Positions 1 through 9,200 of a stretch of 49,045 bases of DNA are shown here, piece after piece. The notes under the pieces were generated by a model. The model was not told the DNA's origin and did no database searches. It saw only the letters and a program-made list of their open reading frames with translations. The stretch spans positions 1 to 49,045 of the forward strand of contig BRYA01000051.1 of assembly GCA_030267965.1 (NCBI GenBank). Direction: 5' to 3'. Source of the stretch: Triparma columacea (taxonomy: Eukaryota > Sar > Bolidophyceae > Parmales > Triparmaceae). A program made the translations under genes and the position numbers. Each line of letters opens with the position of its first letter. Positions within the stretch are counted from its first letter, which is position 1.

Positions 1-115
1 CCAAACTTGATTTATTTGACGCTCCCAATCCTTCTCCCTCCCCCCTCCCCTTCCCCCCCTCTGCCCCCCCCCACCCCCCACCCCTCCCTTCCTCCTTCCC
101 CCCCACATGCTCCTC

Positions 116-1199
116 TCAAAGAAGAGCGGCAGCCATGACAGTCGCCAAGAGCACAGCGCTCCCGGTCCCCTTAATCCCACTAGCCGCCCGTCCATGGGGG
201 CATTCGTGGGGGCGTCAGTGGGAGCGTCAGTGGGAGCATCCGTGGGAACCGCCGCGACACACACGTTTCCACCTGATACATACTGGCCAGAGCCAGAGAA
301 AGTATCGGTAGAGCAATCAATGCATGCTCTGTTAAGGTCACAACAAGGGGGTTCCAGATTAGTGTCTGGTTGGCCGGAGCCAGTGAACATGGAATACAGG
401 GTACCAAAATTGTCGATTTTGCAGATGTTCCAGCCTGTGACGTCCTTGTCAAAGGCAAGTGCGTAATAGAACATAGCCCTCATGTCAGTGACACTCGAGA
501 CATCCCAACTCCCAATGTCCTGGTTGAAGGCCCACGCCGAACTACGTTTAATTCAAGGCCGAGTGGAGATGTGCGAGATGCAATTTGCGTGTGTGTGTGT
601 TAATGTTAGAATGAGAAGCGAGTGTATTACTTAAAATAGAATGCAGAAAAGATAGCACGCAAACAACGAAGACCTCATCTCCAAAGCATCTCTCAATACT
701 CACCGGAACATATCAGACATATCAGTGACACCCGAGACATCCCATCCGCTGATGTCCTCGTTAAATTCACTTGTGTATAGGAATGCCTCGTTCATATCAG
801 TGACATCCTTCGTGCACCTGCTCAGCCGGCGATTTAATTTGGGTCCGCAGGGGGCGGATTGCCGAGAGGAGAATATAAGGGTTAGTTGTTACTTGGGCTC
901 GAGTGTTCATCTTCCCTTGATGCATCGTTGACCCGTCCTACTTTGTCAACCTGCCCACAACATAGCCCCCTCTGCATCCTCTCTACTCGTTTGTTCTTCC
1001 AGCCTACTCACCAGTCCTTGATGTGGCCCTAGTCGGCTGTCGCCTGGTCAGGGTCGGAACTCCAGAGATTAAGTGCCGTTCTGAAGTTGGTATCGGTGAG
1101 GGCCTCACAATTAGTTTTGACAGAGTTGGTGGTCGTACAAGCAGCGGCCATGCTCGTGGAGAGGAAGGCCGAGAGGACAAAAAAGTTCGCATACTTCAT
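116..1199 (-). pseudogene. DUF285 (BspA-like) surface protein, disrupted
   Basis: Reads as three exons: 1199-1012, 817-704 and 541-116, with introns 1011-818 and 703-542 (both donors GTGAGT). The reading frame keeps across both junctions. It starts with a signal peptide (MKYANFFVLSAFLSTSMAAA). Repeats typical of the DUF285 family follow, such as DISGWDVSGVTDMSDMF and DIGSWDVSSVTDM. Then comes a short PTDAP stalk and a hydrophobic C-terminal segment (SAVLLATVMAAALL) followed by TGA, like a GPI or membrane anchor. Two lesions are visible. An in-frame TAG at 1029-1031 sits where related repeats have Tyr (AD-stop-GHIKDW). A one-base loss is implied near the C run at about 190, because the anchor lies in a different frame from the stalk. 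Either could be a sequencing error, but two lesions favour a decaying copy. The family is usually extracellular or adhesive. Confidence 0.75.
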
Positions 1200-1750
1200 G
1201 ACTGTTGTGATTGGGGATGGGGTGGGGGGTCGTGGTGAGTACCATTATTGGCGATCAAGACGACATACATGTGTTGTTTCGAATCGCTCGTTTTTGGTCA
1301 AAAAGACACATCTCCCAAATCACCCGAGGGTGCACCGAGGGGGCCGAGGGGGGTGTTTTAAAGGGTTGAAGGGGGGAGTGGGGTATAATTATACATGGGC
1401 GTTCGTTCATAGACAAGAGAACGGGGGAAGCGGAAGGGAGGTGAAGGTGGAGCAGGTACCTGTTGTGTTGTAAAATAAAATCTGAACTTTACTGCAGTTT
1501 CTACTTTTTACTTTTTTGTCCGTTCCACAAATTATACGTAAGTAACCAAACCTGAACCCTCCTGACCCTAATCCCCCGTCCGCCCTTCTCTCGGAATCCA
1601 TTACCACCCACGATGCCCCCTACCAACTCAACGCGTCCGGTCCAAGTTTGATTAGGCCGAAAACATATTGTACAAGTGACACATGTCGAACATCTGATTT
1701 TGATTCTTACCCATTTCCCCTCCCCCTTGCCCCCCCCCAGAACCTCTAAA
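1200..1750. promoter_or_regulatory. Shared upstream region of two divergent surface-protein genes
   Basis: This 551-base spacer separates the DUF285 start codon (minus, 1199) from the beta-helix gene start (plus, 1751), so it must hold both promoters. It has G-rich runs around 1330-1380 and a C-rich pyrimidine tract (about 1710-1738) just before the second start. I see no convincing ORF, RNA gene or recognisable promoter box. Confidence 0.4.
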
Positions 1751-3178
1751 ATGAAGTTTACCGCTGCTGCTCTCTTTGCTACCTTCGCTACCGCCGCTGT
1801 TGCGCACAAGCATCCCCACAAGAAGCTAAGGGCTGCCGACTTCTCCAACCTCGAGACCATCATGTCCCACTTCCCTGAGGGAGGCCTCGACAGCACCCGC
1901 GGAAAGAGGTCATTGGCTGAGGTGAATGTGGGCGATATGAACGGGCTATTCAACACGGTCAGTAATTCAGTGCGTAGCGTTGACAACACTGGCAACGACA
2001 TCATGGCGAATGGTGACACTGCGGTTCTAGCTGTTGGGTCGTATAAAGGCTCAGAGGGGACTTGTGCAGATAGTTATACCATGCTGTACACAGTTGACTT
2101 GAATGGAGAGGTCAAGTGTGTCGAGGACAACGCAAGCTGTGTGTTGGATGGAGAGAATGAAAGAAGAGTGATGATGGTGGAGGGAACTGGGAGTGGTACA
2201 CTTATTCTCCGAGCTCTCACCTTCGACAAGGGGTATGCTGGTGTTGGTGGAGGGGTTTACATTGCAGATGGTGCCGTAGTGGACTTAAAGCTCTGTATTT
2301 TCTCCAACAACAAATCTAAGGTCAGTTATGCTGGAGGTGGAGCAATTTATGCTGAGAATGGTGGAACTTCTGTCAATATCTACGGAACAAGCTTCATTGC
2401 AAACACAGCCATAGGAGTTGGTGGTGATATTTACAAGCAAAGCAGAAGTACCACCATCACCATCCACAATACATGCCCTTCTCCCTACTCCACCAACACT
2501 CCAATCCAAGGTAAGACGAGAATGAGGATTGTGTAGTCTGTAGAACCATTCCTAACCCCACAACTCACTTTACGTTACCGCTGCACAAATTCCTATTCCT
2601 TTCTCTCTCCTTTCCCAGGGTCTGCTTTGGACACTGATGGCACCGTCAACGGTGATAAATACTCGTACTCTGGCTGTGCTCCGACCACGGCTCCCACTTC
2701 GGCTCCGACCACTTCGGCTCCCACTTCGGCTCCGACCACTTCGGCTCCGACCACGGCTCCCACTTCGGCTCCGACCACGGCTCCCACTTCGGCTCCGACC
2801 ACGGCTCCCACTTCGGCTCCGACCACTTCGGCTCCGACCACGGCTCCCACTTCGGCTCCGACCACGGCTCCCACTTCGGCTCCGACCACTGCTCCAACCA
2901 TGCTGCCTACCTCGTCGCCTACTGTTGCGCCAGCTTCCGGCTCTGGACTGGGGACTGCGGAAACGGGCGGTCTCGTGGGTGGCGTGTTAGTCTTCTTTGC
3001 CGTCTGCTTCGCCGTTTACAAGGTGTGTTCCAAGAAGACCGAAGATATCAAGAACGGCGCACCCAAGGAGCGCGGAGACTCGGGTTACGAGCTCGCTTCT
3101 GCCCAGCCTGCGGTGACTGCGGTGCCCGTCTACGGTGGAGAGCTTCTGTCCATTAAAGATGTGCAAACATCGTTGTAA
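1751..3178 (+). CDS. Secreted/anchored beta-helix protein with Pro-Thr stalk and TM segment
   Basis: Two exons, 1751-2510 and 2619-3178, with intron 2511-2618 (GTAAGA...CCCAG) in phase, giving 439 residues. The start is the ATG that opens a clear signal peptide (MKFTAAALFATFATAAVA); an upstream in-frame ORF extension would bury it. Residues about 140-240 have the Gly-rich pattern of a right-handed parallel beta-helix (GGGVYIADGA, GGGAIYAENGGT, NIYGTSFIANTA). A stalk of repeated TSAPTTAP units follows, then a transmembrane segment at about 370-390 (GLVGGVLVFFAVCFAVY) and a short cytosolic tail. It is probably a cell-surface glycoprotein or adhesin-like protein; the ligand is unknown. The neighbouring divergent gene has the same signal-domain-stalk-anchor plan. 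Confidence 0.8.
2683..2905 (+). repeat. Tandem repeat encoding the Pro-Thr-Ser-Ala stalk
   Basis: Near-identical units of the form GCTCCGACCACxxC and GCTCCCACTTCG alternate without interruption and encode TTAPTSAP-type units. The array lies inside the second exon of the beta-helix gene. Its purity suggests copy number varies by slippage. Confidence 0.85.
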
Positions 3179-3605
3179 TTCTCGACGGGTGAAGAAAGGT
3201 TACGAGCTCGCTTCTGCCACGTAGAGAACGGGAAAGTTCGAAGAAGAAAGTAAGAAAAAAAAGGGAAGAACAGAGAAATAGAAATGGAGACTGGAGAGAC
3301 ATAAGCGTAGAGACTCCTTGAATCTAAAAAAGTTTTCATTATTATATCTTGCGGTGACTGCGGTGCTGTCTCGGATGGAGAGCTTCTGACCATTAAAGAT
3401 GTGCAAACATCGTTGTAATGGCGATCCAAATACGTCAAGGTGTGAATTATTAAGTTAAGGATAGCAGCAGTGCGAAGAAGAATGTAATTATAACTCGCCA
3501 AAGCAGAAACTGGGAAGTCGGAGCGTTTGCTAAAGTGCAAAAAACCTTGATGTTCAGAAAATTTTGATTAAACAATTCTTTATTCGCTATCGCCGTCCCG
3601 TCCTT
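3179..3605. repeat. Spacer with a split duplicate of the upstream gene's 3' end
   Basis: The last 100 or so bases of the beta-helix gene (about 3083-3179) recur here in two pieces. The block GGTTACGAGCTCGCTTCTGCC recurs at about 3199-3219. The block from GCGGTGACTGCGGTG to AACATCGTTGTAAT recurs at about 3353-3419. Some 130 bases of purine-rich sequence separate the pieces. The second piece includes a copy of the stop codon context. The remainder up to 3605 holds no gene I can support; the next gene converges from the right. Confidence 0.7.
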
Positions 3606-5920
3606 CTATCTCATTTCGGCCACAGGGCTCTTGAATCCCGGCGTCGGGCTCTTTTCCTGGGGGCTGAAGAAAGTTCTATCTGGGGACGTGAAGAAATGTG
3701 CTGTCCTCATAGGCGTGGTCGCTGCCCCGTTCCCCTTGCATCCCGGCGTTAGTGCTCTCCCTGTTCTGACCTTCTTTTTCCTAATGGTGCTGCTCCTGAT
3801 GGGGGTCATCTCGAAGCCTTGCTTATTGGGGGAGAAGAACATGACCTTGGCGTCGCCTTTTACTTTCTTCTCCTTGGCTTCCTTCTTTTTTGGGGTGCTC
3901 ATGGGTTGAAGCAGCTCTTGTGGCTGGTTCTCCTTAGTCGCCCCCCTCCCCGCTAAACCCTTCTCTATGTCGTCCTTGAATAGGATGGATGATCCTCTTT
4001 TGTTGCCTGCTGACCTTCCTCCGAATCTCTTCACTCCCGTGTCTCCCTTCTTTTTCCGTGGGGTTGGGGTCATGAGTTCCGCCGCGTACTTGAAGAAGCT
4101 CTCGGCTTTGTCGATGAGCATTCCGCTCTTTCCTCCTCCCCCCCCCTCCGTCTCCCTTACGTCTTTCGCGGGGCTGAAGAGGAACTGCCCTTCGACCTGC
4201 TCCTTCGTGATGCCGTTCCTCCTCGCGAAAGATTGGAGAGCTGTCTTTCTTTTCTTGGTCATGGGCGTTTGGAAGTTGGCTCCGAAATTTGCCCTTTCGC
4301 CCACAGTGGAATTCCTCGTCGTCTTCATCCCCCCCGCCCCTTCGTCCGATGATCTCCCCCTCTTGTTCCCCCCTCTTGCTCCTTCTTCTCCCTCGAGCCT
4401 GCCAATGTCGGCCCTGAGCTTTTTCCCGTCAAGGAAGCTGTGTACGCTGAGTCCTGCCTTCCTGAAGAGGTCGGAGCTCATGTTGTTGATTCCTTCCATG
4501 GTGAACCTGCGGACTGCAAGAGGAGGAAGAGGAACGAGTGGACAATCAAAAGAGGAGTTAGTGGCTGCTTCCGTGCAGAGTGCATACATGTATGCATGCT
4601 TGTTGCATACAACGTGAATATTCGTTCACCACTCTCACACCCTTACTCACTCTCCGTTATTGCCCTGCACATGCTATCCGTCCCCATGAGTTTTCCTCTC
4701 GTTGCATTCATGATGGACATTCCCAGCCACACCATGACTCCTCCACCCCCCCCCGTTGCTGCGTTGGCGAAAAGAATGAGGTCCCACACCCTTGCGGCCC
4801 ATTCTGCCTTCATGCTTGTGATGAAGCAAGCGATAAACCACTGGGGGCACACGAGGGTTAGGTCGAACCCCATGTTCGACAGGTGCTCGTGAAACTGTGG
4901 GTCCGTCTTCTTCATGAGCTGCGTGAGAACGCTGGTGTCTCCGAGGAGGGTCGGGAGTCCTGGTGCGTAGTACCCCTTAAGGACGCCTCCGGTGACCATT
5001 CTCATCATTTTGAAGACGTCCTCCTCCAAGCTGTTATCCACCTGTTCCTTCGCACTCCCGCTCTCGCTGGAAGCCATGAAAGTAAGCATGAGGAATGCCG
5101 CGAGGAAGTTCATCCCCTGCAGATAGCTTATCTTCTCGTCAGCGAGGGCGCAGGCGACAAGGATCTTCTTGAGGGACTCTAACCCCTTGCCCCCCGGGCA
5201 GAAGTGCGGGTGGGTGTTCATGGTCCTCTTGAGGTCGACATCTATCGTGTGCATCGTCGCTTTGCTTAGTTGCAAGCTCCACGGTTCCTGTTCTTCCTCC
5301 TTCCTCTCCTTCTCCTTCCTTGCCATCTCCTTTGCCTTCTCGCAGCACTCAATCGCCTTGAGCTCGAACCTTTTCCACTCCGAGGTGCAGAGCTTCGCCC
5401 CAGCTGCAGCCTCGGTGTCATCTAATTCTTCCGCCCCTGCCCCCCCAGCAGCCCTTCCTTGCCTGCCCTCTGCCCACCTTTTCCAAACCTCTCTCCTGCG
5501 ATTCATCGGTAGTCCGACGCTCATCACGAGGCTAAGCGCCGCTCCGTCGTTCTTAACGCCGAGGCTCTCGAACCAGACGCCAGAACCTACATCGCCAATG
5601 CTTGAGGAGCCCCTTCTTGCCGACATGAAGGCATCCCACTCCTTTGTTGCCTTGTCATCGTTCGATTTGAAGCCTCTCATTTCCTCTCTTGTCATTCCTT
5701 TTAAGACATTCAGCTCAGGAGTCTCTTCATTCCTCCCTCCTTTCTCACAATTACCTCCTTTTTCCCCAAAGTTGCCTTTGCCTTCCTCGATCATGCCATC
5801 AACAGCTCCCTTACTTTCCCCCTTGCCGACATCATCGTCGCCAAATTCCTCTCCGCGGACGTCATCTTCCCTCATAAGCAGCCAGCCCCATGCGTCAGTT
5901 GTCTCCGTAAATGCTTTCAT
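3606..5920 (-). CDS. TBC-domain Rab GTPase-activating protein with phosphosite-rich tail
   Basis: Two exons, 5920-4651 and 4513-3606. Intron 4650-4514 (GTGAGTAAGG...CTCTTGCAG) joins in phase, giving 725 residues. The start at MKAFTETTDAWGW is preferred, but the frame stays open upstream to 6007. The TBC domain covers roughly residues 120-440. It keeps both catalytic fingers of the family: the Arg motif IDVDLKRT (about 226) and the Gln motif YLQGMN (about 266), then PQWFIACFI. It should speed GTP hydrolysis on a Rab in vesicle traffic. The second exon alone looks like an unrelated basic protein, but the splice supplies the end of the domain (AITEIRRFTMEGINNM). The tail holds about ten (S/T)P-x-K/R-like sites and a KEN motif (TKENQPQ). 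The target Rab cannot be told. Confidence 0.75.
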
Positions 5921-6240
5921 TATTATCAAAGTAAACGACAATTTTTGCTTTCGGACCTCCCCACTCCTTTCCTTCCCAATTCTCCCTCCCCATCTCAACG
6001 CTCCCACCTCTGAATCAAATCTCTACCTGGGGTCTGTCGAATAACTCTCCATCGACTGTAAAAGCCTCATCCCCCGCTACATCTATTAACAACGTGAGTC
6101 GTCCGCCCCCTCCCGCCCCCCCCCCCCTCTCCCAAGGCCCTTGCAACAGTGCATTATCTGGCCCCCATGAGTCGACTATACCCGCCCCTGTTTTTGTTTC
6201 AGATTACCCCCCCCTAACCCTTTCTCTCCCCGCCTCCCAG
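5921..6240. promoter_or_regulatory. Divergent promoter between TBC and dynein genes, with a 5'UTR intron
   Basis: The TBC gene runs left and the dynein gene runs right from this 320-base gap. A donor GTGAGT at 6094 and a CCTCCCAG acceptor at 6240, placed exactly before the dynein ATG, suggest an intron in the dynein 5' untranslated region (6094-6240). The transcribed leader would lie in about 6010-6093. Confidence 0.5.
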
Positions 6241-9200
6241 ATGGCTGACGAAGAAGGTGGTACCGACGTCGAAGTCGGTGCTCCCAAGGACTTCAAGACC
6301 AAGTCCCACCGCTGTAACGCTCGCCCCATCAACCCGTTCGAAGATGCCAATGGGGAAACACAGGAACTTATAGCCGAAGTTTTTCAGTCTTCCGGTTGGA
6401 AACGCGACGCGTCTCACAAATGCGCTAACCAGGACAAGATCATGGCATCACTTAAGGAGCTCGGGCCGGAGTCTCCCTATGTGAAGGCCATCGATGAGTC
6501 AACTGGAATTCATGGAATCCATGCTTGCGCTGTCAACGGCTACACCGACCTTCTCAAGGCGTTCATGGAGCTCGGCGGTGTCGATCCCCTCCAGAAGGCG
6601 ACCGGCTTATCCGGGAAGATTGCTTGGGTGAAGCGCCAGTGTGGTGCCGGTGTTGATTGCCTTTGGCTCGCCCGTCGCCGTGGCCACAAGGCCATCGTTG
6701 ATCATCTCCTCTCTATGCCCGTTGTAGAGGCTGAGATCGAGCGCTTTGAGAAAGCCCTCGTCGCCAAGCATTATGAGCTTGGTGAGGCTGAGAGGCAACG
6801 CCAGGCTGAGGCCGAGGCTGCCAGACTTAAGGCTGAGGAGGAAGAGCGCCAGCGCCAGGAGGAAGAGAGGAAGAGGAAGGAGTTCGAGAAGGCCCAGCGC
6901 AAGTTCCGCGACGAAATCATCAAATACGACGGCAAGATTCGCAACTACAAGAAAGAGATTGACAAGAAAGACTTCATCGTCCACGCTACGGGAGTCGAAG
7001 CTTCTCTCGCCCTCCTTGAGGAGACCAAAAAGTCTCATGCCACTCAAGTCAAGGAGCAGAAGGTAAGGAGAGGTGACAGCGAACGTGGTCTTTGACACTT
7101 ATGGCTAACTTCCCCCCCCCACACACACCCTTGACCCTAATAGATCTACCTCAACAAGGCCAAGCCCCTCGAGCTTGAGGACGCCCTGAAACGCTCGAAC
7201 GACACCCTCGAGTCCATCACGGCTACTCTTGATAACTTCACTAATCTTTGGGAACTCCACCGTGAAGTGGACACTTTTATCGTCGAGCAGGCCAAATGCC
7301 TCTGGTCTGAGCTCAAACCCGAGACGATGGAGGAGGAGGTGAGAACTTCCGAGATGGCGTGAACATCGGCCACGAGCCCCCATCCCCTTTGCCTCAATTC
7401 ACCCCCCCCGCGCCCGCTTCTCGCACTCGCAGTCCCGTGCACTCGTCACCCGCACCAAGAAGCTCCCTAAGCCCCTCAAGGAGTCCGATGCTTACATTGG
7501 CCTTGACAAGATTGCCAAGGACTTCTTCAAGGTTTGTCCTCTCGTCTCTTCCCTCTGCACGCCCGCCATGCGCGAGCGTCACTGGCTTGAGATCATGGAA
7601 GGCACAGGTGCAAAGTTCACGCTTCCCGACAAGGACCCTGACATGACCCTGCAGACCATGCTCGACCTCGACCTCGGTTCCTCCAAGAACTCTGCCCTCG
7701 TCGAGGAGACCACCGACAAGGCCCAGAAGGAGGCCAAGCAGGAGGTACAGCTGAAGACCCTCGAGGATACCTGGACCAAGGTCGACCTCACGAGTACCAT
7801 GTACAAGGACTCTGGTGTTCCTCTCATCAAGATGAAGGACGACGACTTCGAGGTCCTCGAGGCTGACCTTCTCATCCTCCAGGGCATGGTCGCCTCCCGC
7901 TACGACTTCTTCAAGGCCCAGTCCAGCGCTTGGCAGAAGGACCTCGTCACCCTCTCGGATGTCCTCTCTACGCTTTCTGAGCTCCAGCGCATGTGGTCTT
8001 ACCTCGAGCCTCTCTTCATCCAGTCCGATGAGGTGAAGAAGGAGCTCCCCGAGACTGCCGTCAAGTTCGCTGAGGTTGACACCCAAGTTCGTGCCACCCT
8101 GAAGGCCATGTGGGCCGACAAAAATGCTCGCGTCGCCGCTAACAAGGATGGCCTCCTGAAGGTGAGAATTGATAAGGATGTGTTTTCTCCTTCCCCCTCG
8201 CTGTTTTACTATACTACACTAACATCACATAAATACAATACCTCGCCCTGCCCACTTCTCCGTCCCGCAGAACCTCGAGACGATGCTCCACCAGCACGAG
8301 CTCTGTAAGAAGGCCCTCTCCGACTTCATTGACGGAAAGCGCCGCCTCTTCCCTCGCTTCTACTTCGTTTCGGAGGCCGACCTCCTTGACATCTTGTCCA
8401 ACGCCTCCAACCCCGCCATCATCATGAAGCACGTTGACAAGATCATGTTGCAGACTAAGACCCTTACCATCGACTCCCCTCCCGCGGGGAAGCGCCCCAC
8501 GGCGTCGGATTGGATATCTGGGGTCGGCGTCGAGACTGTCAAGTTCAACCCTCCCATCCTCCTCGACGGGAAAGTCGAGAACTACCTGCAAAAGGCCCTC
8601 GACGGCCAGGTATCTTCTCTCTCCAAAATTCTTTGCGAGTCCGTGAAGCGCTACTCCACTATGAAGCGTGGCGAGTGGCTCCTGCACGGAGAGGAGGGGG
8701 CCCGCAGCGACCCTTCTATGATTGCCCTCCTTACTTCCTCTATCTATTATGTCCGCGAGACGGAGAAGGCTCAGGCTGACATCCTCTCAGGGTCCAACCC
8801 CAAGGGTATGGAGGACCACTACGATAACGTCAAGGCCCAGCTCAAGGACCTCATCATCATCACCTCTGGGAAGTTGAATAAGTCTGATCGTACCCGTGTA
8901 ATGGTTATGATCACCCTCGACGCGCACTCCCGTGATATCGTCGAGAAGCTCATCCGCGAGAAGGCCCTGGCAACGGGCGACTTCCAGTGGACGTCTCAGC
9001 TCAAGCAAAAGTATGAAGAGGATCCAGTCGAGAACATGAAGGGAAAGTCTAACGGGTTCATCCTGAACGCTTCCTTCTACTACGACTTCGAGTACCTCGG
9101 AAACGGAGGGCGCCTTGTTGTCACCCCCCTTACTGATCGTATCTACGTGACGGCCACCCAGGCCCTTCACCTTTCCATGGGGTGCGCCCCTGCAGGCCCT

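Noticed and set aside
107..466. A plus-strand 119-codon ORF near the left edge
   Set aside because: The minus strand here encodes recognisable DUF285 repeats and a signal-bearing gene. The plus ORF is its shadow.
1029..1031. TAG read as an amino acid (recoded stop)
   Set aside because: Other genes here, including the dynein and TBC genes, end in TAG, so a nuclear reassignment of TAG is not supported.
1676..1750. Upstream start for the beta-helix gene
   Set aside because: Starting there would add 25 residues before the signal peptide. The ATG at 1751 gives a proper leader.
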